This document shows positions 20,901-29,718 of a stretch of DNA of 64,000 nt, one piece after another (position 1 is the first letter of the stretch; the number at the start of each line of letters is the position of its first letter). The stretch spans positions 1,955,001 through 2,019,000 of the forward strand of contig NC_041782.1 of NCBI RefSeq assembly GCF_900090045.1, written 5' to 3'. The notes below the pieces were generated by a model. It saw nothing but the letters and a program-made list of their open reading frames with translations. It was not told the origin of the DNA and did no database searches. Position numbers and translations under genes: made by a program. Source of the stretch: Plasmodium malariae (taxonomy: Eukaryota > Apicomplexa > Aconoidasida > Haemosporida > Plasmodiidae).

Positions 20901-21374
20901 CTCGTCACTCTGATGATTCATTTTGACTGCCCCTTTGTTGTCCATAGCCTTTGGTTTTTCACTGTCATAAGGTGAACTCCTTTTTTGTTCTTCTACTTTT
21001 TTTTTTAAAAATTTTCTCTTTGTCTTATTCCATGTTACAATTGAAGAGATAAGAATGAACATAATTTTTTTTTTCACTTTTGCATATTTGAGTTTTCGTA
21101 TAATATATTCGATTTCTTCTAAATTACTATTATGTATATCAAATATACTTAAATCACTAATTAATATATTTGTTATTACATTATCTTTAGGTACCTTTGA
21201 TACTACTTTTTTTACATTTTCATAACTGTATGTTATTGTATCGTCATCTTCTCTTCCTTCATATTCGTCTGTCACTGTTCCATATATTTCTGTTTTCTCA
21301 TTATTTATATCGTCAAAAGTTTTACAGAGGCAACTGCCGCTGTAAGTGTTCACGTTGTTTATAAACACTCGCAT
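17910..21374 (-). CDS. Adenylate kinase 7-like protein (Rossmann-like + kinase + Dpy-30)
   Basis: A single exon of about 1154 residues from the ATG at 21374; the frame is open further 5' but without another ATG. Residues 1-~400 resemble the NAD(P)-binding-like domain of AK7: it opens MRVFINNVNTYSGSCLCKTF and later has VIASGIQYGNGEDVFFPIFK and the IPIIHI/YLIAVD strands. After an acidic insert comes the kinase core: P-loop GQPGVGKS at about 613-620, LDFFPRNYDEAK (usual family form DGFP), and the NMP-binding-like FVIILKSTEELC. A long coiled coil leads to the C-terminal Dpy-30-type motif, LPLRFYLIKNILPILTDAL (about 1070-1115). AK7 proteins act in motile cilia and flagella, converting 2 ADP to ATP + AMP. 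Plasmodium assembles axonemes only in male gametes, so a gametocyte role is expected (inference). Insertions include NNDSN repeats and two acidic repeat blocks. Confidence 0.85.
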   Translation of the reverse strand: MRVFINNVNTYSGSCLCKTFDDINNEKTEIYGTVTDEYEGREDDDTITYSYENVKKVVSKVPKDNVITNILISDLSIFDIHNSNLEEIEYIIRKLKYAKVKKKIMFILISSIVTWNKTKRKFLKKKVEEQKRSSPYDSEKPKAMDNKGAVKMNHQSDEVVKRGNHNTISSNNNNSGSSNNSSSNINNSNNNNDSNINNDSNINNDSNVNNDSNVNNDSNVNNDSNVNNDSNVNNNISSSNNDGRNYSSSNNNTFEERKKTQYIYIPQLFTEKDYLKRIPSNIFEEYKTIETLVLSLNSIKNLSTYVIASGIQYGNGEDVFFPIFKNAWLSKDNEIIDIGDNYIPIIHIQGLCEYVKEVYLRKVSTRYLIAVDKEHITQKELIKTVASYISGNTNFSLVSAYNSIFMNNSEKLCLNLRFACTDLSDINHEEGVPKEGGLTKEKKRTANSRDSRARGKEDPSGEEEEEVEADEGEEAGDEEEEATEDEEEEATEDEEEEATEDEEEEATEDEEEEEREDEKEEKLEEDDSATDEADEEDDGNPQEDKSQKKSEKRKKATEGRTKYRHKKKKKNKQKEKEKSFIKFHCYDGFAKNIAILAKEFCEYRNLKSLKVLILGQPGVGKSFIAKKICEHYNLIMCSISLLIDECKKNNYNFPDYYKQYLNELEYEKNKKKKKNDKIKKLTLNDLSSLFYKKLENNECKFRGFVLDFFPRNYDEAKYFFETFAEVSQSIPALKREDSNDMRENNKTRRSKGGKEVERGENEGEGSEIGNGGRKNFDKDIDEEEDGVKEDEEDDGEEEDEEDDREEEDEEDDREEEDEEDDREEEDEAEDEMNKENDENNEENADNSYHSADSEGENGTSKGNSAGKKRNGKNNRRKKGRINKSKKGSRDRDRSIHIHKNKSERIQNVNNLVLPEFVIILKSTEELCRSRMMNLPEEEIIKGHNDESGFERRHKKYVEENCRNDYIQFDEKKIIEDYFVEREIEVFNVHINENSLLDDILTNIYIYIEKNKKFYNFLPSTDDMLRKKLNEQEKNLKSEKEKLKKTEEKIIGEEINKNDELIKAEKKRQQLLMEHQQQYIHNQSLPLRFYLIKNILPILTDALIYICKTKPKNPCLHIAEYLLENAHKYNVDESNTDALDSEHLDSEQKLKDSNK
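18885..19015 (-). repeat. 27-nt coding repeat (EEDDREEED)
   Basis: Four tandem copies of a 27-nt unit within the AK7-like gene encode EEDDREEED, with one G-for-R variant. They insert an acidic loop within the kinase domain, after the LDFFPRN segment. Confidence 0.85.
19840..19950 (-). repeat. 24-nt coding repeat (EEEEATED)
   Basis: Four tandem copies encode EEEEATED in the linker between the Rossmann-like and kinase domains of the AK7-like protein. Confidence 0.85.
20675..20815 (-). repeat. NNDSN-type coding repeat
   Basis: About nine units encode NNDSN with V/I as the variable next residue. They form an Asn-rich insertion inside the Rossmann-like domain of the AK7-like protein. Confidence 0.82.
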
Positions 21375-21588
21375 GTTTTGTAAGTGAAAGGGAGTTGTTC
21401 CAATGCTTGGCCTCACCTATTTGCTTCTTCACTTGCTTCTTCACTTGCTTTTTCACTTGCTTCTTCACTTGCTTCTTCACTTGCTTTTTCACTTGCTTTT
21501 TCACTTGCTTTTTCACTTGCTTTTTCACTTGCTTTTTCACTTGCTTTTTCACTTGCTTCTTCACTTGCTTCTTCACTTGCTTTTTCAT
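21322..21588 (-). other. Upstream ORF of (VKKQ)n overlapping the AK7 start codon
   Basis: An 88-codon minus-strand frame opens with a true ATG at 21588, reads MKK then about a dozen VKKQ repeats, and ends at 21322, 52 bp past the AK7-like ATG in another frame. If the transcript starts upstream of 21588, it would act as an overlapping, polybasic uORF. It may also be only a by-product of the 12-nt repeat, whose length is a multiple of three. Confidence 0.4.
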
Positions 21589-21640
21589 TTACTTGCTTCT
21601 TTACCTATTTGCTTTTTCGCTTGCTTCTTCACTTACTAGC
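21418..21640 (+). repeat. 12-nt ACTTGCTTCTTC/ACTTGCTTTTTC array
   Basis: Roughly 17-18 copies of a 12-nt unit alternate between CTTC and TTTTC endings. The array lies about 45 bp 5' of the AK7-like start and thus in its likely 5' UTR, where the transcript reads as a purine-rich GAAGCAAGTGAA repeat. Confidence 0.9.
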
Positions 21641-22254
21641 TTCTTCACTTATATACGGTTCCAACTTTTCAATGTCAGATAACTATAAGAGTTAAAATGA
21701 AAAAAAAAAAAATTTTTTTCTCGTAAAAGTGAGCGAATAGGAAATGGTAGTAATTATACTGTACACTTAGTAAACTGTTAACAAATAGTGAAGTACAATT
21801 TTTTATTTGCTCTTTAGATTTCATATGGGATGTCTAAAAAGAACAATCATATATATCATAAAGGGGCACATGGAATAATTGGGCCACTAAAAAAAAAGGC
21901 ATAGGCACATATACTCATTCATACGCGCATTCGTGCATACATGCATACGCATATATGCATATACGAATATACGCATATACGAATATACGCATATACGAAT
22001 ATACGCATATAAGCTCATATGCACATATACATATATGTATAATGTCTATACATGTGCTAATCGCGCTTTTATATACTCAAAATGATTTAGTGAAGAATTA
22101 TTGTGTAGCTTTATTTTACATCAATATTAAATTGTCTACGTCATAATCGTACCATTTTAATTAACTCTATTATTATAAATTTTTTTTTTTTTTTTTTTAA
22201 TTCTATTTCTTAATGTGTTAATGAGCTTATAAATGATGCCCGATGTTATGTAGA

Positions 22255-22286
<32 letters not shown>

Positions 22287-22455
22287 CCATTCTCCGCGTA
22301 AATTTCCCAAAATTTATTTTTAATTATGTACTACTTTTATTTTATTTTATTTTATATTAATTTATCTTATTTTATTTTTCCTTTTATAAAAAATTAAAAA
22401 TAACAAATAGAAAACATGTAGACAACCTATTTACCCAATTTAATTATTTACTGAG
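21641..22455. other. Intergenic or possible 5' exons of a small gene
   Basis: After an acceptor-like TGCTCTTTAG, an open stretch at 21818-21898 includes MSKKNNHIYHKGAHGIIGPL before a stop. I could not join it to anything confidently. (ATACGCAT)n-like repeats lie at about 21945-22015, and long poly(T) tracts at 22180-22200 and 22260-22287. Confidence 0.4.
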
Positions 22456-23309
22456 ATAAATGAGAACTTCTTGCTGGAAGCTCAAGGCCCATCTGTCAGC
22501 AAAGTGCAATATTCAAAGTATAACGTGCCGAAAAGGACATTGTACATAGGGGTATTATTATCTAGGCGTTCGTGCATATATACGCATGCCCGTACCCATA
22601 CACTTGCCTATATGTGCACATATCTTATTTTGCCCCTACTAAAAATTTATAGTCAATGGCAGAAGAACTATGACAATGTAGAAAACGTTTTTTCTAATAT
22701 ATGCGAACTGCTTTTTAAGTACCTGCTTCCATGTAAGAATATCACCTAATCTAATTTACTTCTCATTAGAATTAATAAGGCAAGTGGCAAGGGAAGCCTA
22801 CAAATGAACTACGCTAAACTTAGCTAAACTTTTTTTTTTTTTTTTTTTTTTTAAACTTAAAAATAGTTTGTTCAAAATAGGGTGTAACTATTGTTCCCTT
22901 TTTAATTTGTACGTTTATTCCTTTGTACAATATATAAACCCTTGAAGAAAGCACAAATGTGTTTATTCCTTCAGCATACTGCATGTGTGTATATAAAAAC
23001 TGATGTTAATATGTATATATATATATATATATATATGTACACCGCTACAAGTGAGTTACCGTTTGTGGGTTTTACAAAACAGAAGGTAATAAAAAAGCTC
23101 ATAAAAATATTATATCCATGATTACAAAAGAAATAAACCCAAAACTTTCAAACTACATGTTAGGACGGATAAAATTTTTAAAATTACGTAAAAAACTCGT
23201 GTTTCTCTTTTGTTTCGTTTCTCTTTTATTACTGTGTCCATATTTTAATGCAACATTATCATATGTAATGGGTACCTCTCAATTTATTGATAAATTAAGA
23301 TCGTTTTAA
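22456..23309 (+). CDS. Probable spliced gene for a small single-TM protein (5' end unresolved)
   Basis: Three open, relatively GC-rich stretches join in phase. Exon A is about 22456-22541, exon B 22653-22732 (ending CCA T, donor GTAAGA) and exon C 23086-23309 (acceptor ACAGAAG, stop TAA). The combined product is at least 129 residues. It includes QGPSVSKVQYSKYNVPKR, KNYDNVENVFSNICELLFKY, the spliced Cys in LLPCNKKAHKN, TKEINPKLSNYMLGRIKFLK, one transmembrane helix (KLVFLFCFVSLLLLCPYF) and a C-terminal SQFIDKLRSF. There is no in-frame ATG in exon A, so at least one upstream exon is missing. An alternative A/B junction (donor after 22551, acceptor before 22663) is also in phase. I do not recognise the family. 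Phase agreement and composition argue that it is real; exact borders are uncertain. Confidence 0.52.
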
Positions 23310-24807
23310 AAATATGAATATGGAATGAAAGCACACGAAAAGAAAAAAGAAATGTCCCCAAATTATGACAAGTAGTAGAAGTACCAAAACATTGAATAAC
23401 ATTTGTTTAATAAAAAATTATGAGGATTTGTTATACCTGATAAGGTTATTCAAAAGCGCATAATAATTTTTTTAAAAGATTTAGCTACACCGTTTTTTTC
23501 CTTTCTCTTCCAGCTATTTATGTCTCACTTCTTCTTTTTATATATTTAATAATTTATTTATTCATTTATTATTTTGCGTAGTTATTATTTTTTTTTTTAT
23601 TCTGCCAGTTTCGCTATATATTATCAAAATGTAGCACATTGCTTATTGTACTATAAGATAATAAAATGTTGAAAATCCAAGGGACATAGATTTCAATGAA
23701 AAAATAAAAAAAAATACACATGACGTGCAAAAAAATAAAAATATAAAATATAAAACTGAAAATTGAAAATAGAAAATTGCAGCAAAAAAAGTGAAGCGAA
23801 ACATGAAAAAATTGCAGCAAAAAAAGTGAAGCGAAACATGAAAAAATTGCAGCAAAAAAAGTGAAGCGAAACATGAAAAAATTGAAGCAAAAAACGCAGC
23901 AAAAAAAGTGAAGCGAAACATGAAAAAATTGAAGCAAAAAACGCAGCAAAAAAAGTGAAGCGAAACATGAAAAAATTGAAGCAAAAAACGCAGCAAAAAG
24001 CGCAGCAAAAAGCGCAGCAAAAAACGTAGCAAAAAACGTATTAAATAGTGCAGCAAAAATACGGCAAAATATTAACGTAAAAAATTGAAGAAAAAATTTA
24101 GAGCAAATAACAAAAGCGAAAAATTAATATATACATAATAAAAATTAACAATTCAAAATAGCAGTTAAAATATATAATTGAAGAAAAATAAAATTAAAGT
24201 AAAAAAGTAATATAAATGCAGGTTATAAAAAGTTAAATAAGGGCACATCATAATTTTGCTTATTTACTTTCAAAGAAACGTTTTTGTGGTCCTTTGAGGA
24301 TATAGTAGCATTTTCTATATTTTTTATTTATTGTAAATTTTGGAGGGAAAAATAATATATAAAAACTTAGAAATAAAAAACGAAATATATTTAAATTAAA
24401 TATAGTCATCAACGGGTATATTTCGTTTTTTCGGAAAAAATAAAATGAAATTAAATTGAATTACCCTGACAAGTTTACAATAGTAACATTCTTTTAAAAA
24501 AGATATATTTGTACAACCAATAGTTTGCTTTCTTATTTAATTTTTTTTTTTTTTTTTTAAATGTGATAAAATAAATATAATTTTTTGCCGAATTTAATAT
24601 TCTGAATATATGGGAAAACTGTCTTGAAAGATTGAATTTAGTTTATATATATATATATACGTATATTAGTATACGTATGTTTACACATATGTATGTTTAC
24701 TTATATACTTGTTTACGTATGTATATGTGTATGTGTGTGTATGCATTAAGGGATACCCAACTTTTTTAACTTTAACACATTAAGTAATTTTACATTTATA
24801 TAAGATC
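23310..24807. other. Intergenic region with a 35/47-nt minisatellite
   Basis: Very AT-rich spacer before the E2-variant gene. The tandem array is listed separately. The rest is A-rich sequence (24060-24240), a poly(T) tract near 24540 and TA/GT repeats at 24640-24745. No gene seen. Confidence 0.65.
23775..24050 (+). repeat. 35-nt array expanding to 47-nt units, then a GCAGCAAAAA tail
   Basis: The core GTGAAGCGAAACATG begins at 23791, 23826, 23861, 23908 and 23955: two 35-nt steps, then two 47-nt steps. The 12-nt difference is an inserted GAAGCAAAAAAC. A short-unit GCAGCAAAAA array follows to about 24050. Confidence 0.88.
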
Positions 24808-25374
24808 ATGAGCGAGGTAATAAATAAACACGAGGGAAAATAAAGTTAAGTAAATGGAAGAATTGTGTAAATATTTGTAAATTGGAAAATATCTGTTAAC
24901 TGTAAATATTTTCTATTAAAATAACATGTCTTATTCATAATTTTATTTCCTCTTTTTAAATAAGTGCACAACATGTGTAATGGAGCCATTAAAAGTTCAT
25001 TTTTACATGTGCTGTTCATAAATATGCACAGTTAAATGTAAACTGTTCGTAAATATGTGCAGTTAAACGTGAACTGTTCATAAATATGAGCAGTTAAACG
25101 TGAACTGTTCATAAATATGAGAAGTTAAACGTGAACAGACCATGTTGTGAATATGTTTCCATGATAATATGCATTACGTACGGTATATGTCTACATAAGC
25201 TTGTGCGTATATGGGTATACGTAAACATACATGTTAGAAATAATTTTCCATCTCGCAAGTTCACAATGCTTGTGAATTAGGAAAATATACAAATGAATAA
25301 AAAAAAAAAAAAAAAAAAAAACATAAAAAGATATTTAAAAAGTAGCGCATTTTTTGTGCTTATTTCCCGTTTTA

Positions 25375-25426
<52 letters not shown>

Positions 25427-26260
25427 GAATATTTATTTATTTTTTATTACTTTGTCCCACATAGGTAATTGTACCAAGAAGTTTTCGATTACTCGATGAA
25501 TTGGAAAGAGGGCAAAAAGGAAATGTAAGTGAAGGTGTATCATTTGGGTTAGAAAGTGCAGATGACATTACACTGTCAAATTGGTCATGCACAATATTTG
25601 GTCAGCCTGGAACCGTTTTTGAAAATAGAATTTATTCTTTAACCGTTTTTTGCGATGATAATTATCCGGATGCACCTCCATCAGTTAAGTTTGACACAAA
25701 AATTGAAATGTCATGTGTGAACAGTAGCGGAATGGTAAGAAAAAACGATTAAATAAGTTTGCAAGAGTGAAAAAGTAAAAGTGAAAATATTATAAATATC
25801 ATTTACGTATTTTGTTCACCTTTAATTTTGATATTTATCCATTTTTGTAGATATTACATTGTTATAGAAATGTTGTGTTTGCATGTGTATATATTGCGGC
25901 ATATTAAAAATATACCTCGATTGGCTTATTACTTTGGTTACTTGTTTTAATGCCCCCTATTATGTTGTTATGAAACATTTTTTGCAAAATGAACATTTCC
26001 TGCAGTATTGTATATATATATATATATGTATATACATATTTTTCTTTTTTAATTAAACACATACATGATAGCACAACTGTTTATGCTTAATTTTTTTCCC
26101 TGCACATTTTTTTTTATAGGTTGTTAAGAATAATTTACATATTTTAAAAAATTGGAACAGAAATTATACCATTGAGACTATTTTAATCGCATTACGACAA
26201 GAAATGCTGTCGAGTGTCAACAAGCGACTACCACAACCAAATGAAGGAGAAATGTATTAA
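24808..26260 (+). CDS. Ubiquitin-conjugating enzyme E2 variant, Mms2/Uev1 type
   Basis: Three exons: 24808-24816 (only M-S-E), 25465-25734 and 26120-26260, all GT-AG, phase 0, 139 residues. The protein follows Mms2 closely: [75 protein letters not shown] and a C-terminal [10 protein letters not shown]. As in other UEVs, the HPN motif and catalytic-cysteine context of active E2s are absent. Uev proteins pair with Ubc13 to build Lys63-linked ubiquitin chains for DNA-damage tolerance and signalling. Length equals the family norm (about 138-145). The tiny first exon is supported by the expected N-terminus (compare MSKVPRNFRLL in yeast-type proteins). Intron 1 carries a 31-nt inverted-repeat minisatellite. 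Confidence 0.93.
25008..25137 (+). repeat. 31-nt minisatellite with inverted repeat, in E2-variant intron 1
   Basis: Four units with a 31-nt period; AAATATG begins at 25020, 25051, 25082 and 25113. Each contains CAGTT-AAACGTG-AACTG or a close variant, a 5-bp inverted repeat around a 7-nt loop. Confidence 0.85.
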
Positions 26261-27392
26261 ATATATTGACAAGAATTATTAGTATTATTATTAAAAGGGA
26301 AAAAAAACAAACGAACAGAAGGACAAAAGGCAAAAGGACAGGGCATAAGTGGGTGTGTGTGTTGTATTGCAGCCACCTTCGTAAAAACAGCATGTGAACG
26401 AGGAGTTATTAGTTTGTTACAATAAAATGTGTAGTAAGTGTATATATGTATGTATGTATATGTATACGTATGTGTATATTTTTTTTTTTTTTTCCCCATC
26501 TTGCCTTTTTAAAACGTACACCTTTTATATGTGCAAAGAAGTTGTTTAGGTTTTAATTCATAAGTAAATAAACCATTTTTTGAAATCGAAATTTTTATGT
26601 AAAAACAGCCAACATTAATTTTTTTTTTTTTTTTTCTTTAAACTAAAATGCTAGTCGATTTATTAAGTAAATAAATAAATATATATATATATATATATGT
26701 ACATATATGTGGGTATACTTGTGTCTTTAATATGAGCAGAATTAGGGTAGCAAATAGTCTCCATTTTTTCGTACAAAATTTGCTTATTATAATAGTGCGA
26801 ATTGTAAAGGTGTTACGATACAGAAAATTATAATTACTTGTGCGCCCAATTTTTCATTGTACTTGCGTTGTATTTGCAGCAAGTTTTTCCATAAAAATAT
26901 ATAGATAACCTTATGTTTTGTATATATATATATATATATGCGAATGAGTATGAACAAATATATCCTTTGAGCCAAGGTGTGAACTGGTGTTTCTTTTAAT
27001 CGCTCGCAGGTATGCCTTAACAGTGCTTAATACAAATTGCTAACTGATAAGGGGACATCATAAAATTAAAGAGCGAGTTTTTTTTTTTTTTTTTTTTATT
27101 AAAGCAGAAATTATTGTGTCTATTCAATTTACTTTTTGGGGTAAATAATTTTTTAAAATCTGTACCAAACGAAAGGGAAATTAATATGTGTATCTCGTTA
27201 TATTTAAAAAAAAAAAAAAAAGAAAAATAGAAAATTATTCGCAAATATATACAATTCTTTGTTTAGATTTATATGAATAAAATAGCGTTCTTTTTTTTTT
27301 TCTTTTTTTTTGTAAAATTTTTAACTCATTATGAATACTCAATACGCATATTATTGATTCTAACAGAATACACAATATAATTCTTTCTCCCT

Positions 27393-27425
<33 letters not shown>

Positions 27426-27949
27426 GATCATATTATATGCTATTTGCTAACTGTTCTTATATAGCTTCATTTTTGCTAATTATTCCCATTTTTTGACCAT
27501 ACATTTTGTTGTGTATTCAGTACCAGAAAGAAAGGTAAAGGGAATGAATTACAATATTGGGGGTATAGGAAAGAGGGGGTGTATATAAAATATAATGTTC
27601 ATTGCTAATACAGTGGAGAGCTAGCTAAAAATATATTTTAACATAATTTTTTGTTTTTTTTTTGTTTTTTTTTTGTTTTTTTTTTCTTTTCTTTGGTACT
27701 TTGTTTAAAAACTTTTTATTGTTTTCATTTTGGCTAGTTTTACTTATTTTTAAAAGGTAATAAAAATTCCTTACAGTTTTTAGGAAACCATTGTTTTTGT
27801 AATTCTTTTAAGAGAAAGCGGATTGAGTTGGATCGCCCTTTTGTTGTACGTGTGTGTATATGTTTAAGTGTGTGCGAAAGTGTGGGTACATATATGAACA
27901 TCTGAAGGCATATGCACATTTATACACGCAAACACACACCCATACATAC

Positions 27950-27989
<40 letters not shown>

Positions 27990-28074
27990 GTATACCCATG
28001 TGTATGCGCTTGCATGTGTGCAGAGCTCTCCAGTTTTCAATTTCAAAAGGCCCAAGCATAACAAAAAAAGATTA
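26261..28074. other. Intergenic region
   Basis: Poly(T) tracts (about 26470-26485, 26615-26635, 27078-27096, 27392-27424), TTTTTTTTG repeats at 27647-27685 and a (TA)n run at 27950-27988. The last sits about 90 bp before the AP endonuclease ATG and probably belongs to its 5' UTR or promoter. No gene seen. Confidence 0.65.
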
Positions 28075-29718
28075 ATGAAAATTAGCAGCTGTAATATTGC
28101 AAAATTATACAATAAAGTTCATTACGTTTACAAAATTAAAGAAATACAGCTGCTCTCAAAATATTCAAATAAATACAAAGGTAAGATAATAATGATTAAC
28201 GAAGTGCAGTTGAACAGGAAAAGACAAAATGAGGGGAAGAATGGAGGAACAAATGATGAAGGTAGTGATAGTGAGTCTTACGAAATAAACAAAAAAACAA
28301 AACTCATTCCCAAATTAAAGGAAGAGAATTTTAGTCAGAATAACCTGGTTTCTAATTATTTTACATCAAATGTAAAAGGAATAGGAAATAGTTTAAAAGT
28401 TTATATTGAAAAGGCAAGTAGTACAGAAGAAACAATTAAAATCAAAAGCAATGAAACTGAAATGGATGAAAAAGAGAACAAAAAAATTTATTATAAGAAG
28501 GAAGAAAATGAGGATAGTTTAGCCATTTCTAAAGTAGAAGGTGTGAACATTAAAAGCGATGATAATATATATAATGAACATACGAAATATGTACATGAGG
28601 AGGGTAATAATGTTAATAAGACTGTACTAATAAAAGAAAATAAATCAAACGATTTAGAAGCTAAAGGTGAAGAACAGGTAAAAATAGTAGTAACATGGAA
28701 TATGAATAGTATAACAGTACGATATAAGAATAAAGAAAAATGGAAAAATTTTATGAACTTTTTTAATAAAATTAATGCTGACGTTTGGTGTTTGCAAGAA
28801 GTAAGATTACCAGCAATGAATATAGGGGATAGTAAAAATGAAAATAAAAACAAAAACAAAAATGATGGCTTACGCGATAGAAGCAAGGTTAAAAACTCTG
28901 ACCAGAAAAGCTTAGTTGATTATGAAATTATAGATAGTATATTAAAAAATGATTTTAAAAATTATGATGCATATTTTAGTTTAGCAAATATCAAATATAG
29001 TGGTCAGCTTGTGTTAATTAAAAAAACAATACAAGTAAAATCTATTCGTTATAATCTCTCTTTTGATATGGATTCAAAAATACATCATGATGAAGGAAGA
29101 ATAATTTTAGTTGAGTTTTCTGATTTCTATTTGTTGTCAACATACTCACCAAACAACGGTTTTGATAAAATAAAGTTTGAAAGACGAAGATTATTTGATG
29201 AAGAATTAGAAAAATTTGTCTCTTATTTAAAAAATAAAAAGCATTTAATATGGACTGGGGATTTGAATATTGCACCAGAAGATATTGACTTATCACATCC
29301 TGCTGAATTTCGAAAAATGAAGAAGGGTAATAATGTACCGAAAGAATTTATTGGACAACCCGGTTGTACAGATTTTGAAAGAAAAAATTTTAAAAAAATT
29401 TTGACCTCAGGTGATTTAGTTGATTCGTACAGATATCTACAAAATTTGAAGGAGAAAAATGCAGAAACAGAATCGTCAAAAAATCCCATTGATGTTTCTA
29501 AAAAATCAAATATTAATGATAATATATATACATGGAGGTGCCCTTTTCTGCTTGGAAAGCAGAGCAACAAGGCAATGCGCATAGACCATTTCATTGTTTC
29601 AAAAAATTTTCTTAACCGTGTAGATAATGTCGAAATACATGGGTACAGTGTATTTCATAATAATTTCTATGGGTCTGATCATTGCCCTGTAATTCTGTAC
29701 CTCAAAGGTGAGGAGTGA
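28075..29718 (+). CDS. APE1: AP endonuclease, ExoIII/APE1 family
   Basis: A single exon of 547 residues from the first in-frame ATG (28075); the frame is open 25 codons further 5' but without an ATG. Residues 1-~200 are a lineage-specific charged extension whose first ~40 residues are basic and could target an organelle. The catalytic domain contains the family motifs in order: TWNMNS (metal/active Asn), WCLQEVR (Glu), a low-complexity KNENKNKNK insert, YSGQLVLI, DEGRIILVEF, TYSPN (Tyr), WTGDLNIAPEDIDL (Asp/Asn), GCTDFERKNF, YTWR, MRIDHFIVS and GSDHCPV (Asp-His). All residues used in hydrolysis by human APE1-type enzymes appear present. It incises DNA 5' of abasic sites in base excision repair. 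A strong donor-like AAAG|GTAAGA at about 28179-28188 lies in frame, so an intron or alternative N-terminus cannot be excluded. Confidence 0.93.
   Translation: MKISSCNIAKLYNKVHYVYKIKEIQLLSKYSNKYKGKIIMINEVQLNRKRQNEGKNGGTNDEGSDSESYEINKKTKLIPKLKEENFSQNNLVSNYFTSNVKGIGNSLKVYIEKASSTEETIKIKSNETEMDEKENKKIYYKKEENEDSLAISKVEGVNIKSDDNIYNEHTKYVHEEGNNVNKTVLIKENKSNDLEAKGEEQVKIVVTWNMNSITVRYKNKEKWKNFMNFFNKINADVWCLQEVRLPAMNIGDSKNENKNKNKNDGLRDRSKVKNSDQKSLVDYEIIDSILKNDFKNYDAYFSLANIKYSGQLVLIKKTIQVKSIRYNLSFDMDSKIHHDEGRIILVEFSDFYLLSTYSPNNGFDKIKFERRRLFDEELEKFVSYLKNKKHLIWTGDLNIAPEDIDLSHPAEFRKMKKGNNVPKEFIGQPGCTDFERKNFKKILTSGDLVDSYRYLQNLKEKNAETESSKNPIDVSKKSNINDNIYTWRCPFLLGKQSNKAMRIDHFIVSKNFLNRVDNVEIHGYSVFHNNFYGSDHCPVILYLKGEE

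Noticed and set aside
21374..21416. A 14-residue longer N-terminus for the AK7-like protein
   Set aside because: The codon at 21416 is GTG; the first ATG in frame is at 21374, and MRVFINN is where the AK7 family similarity starts.
28000..28074. A 25-codon N-terminal extension of the AP endonuclease
   Set aside because: It would start at GTG; the first in-frame ATG is at 28075.
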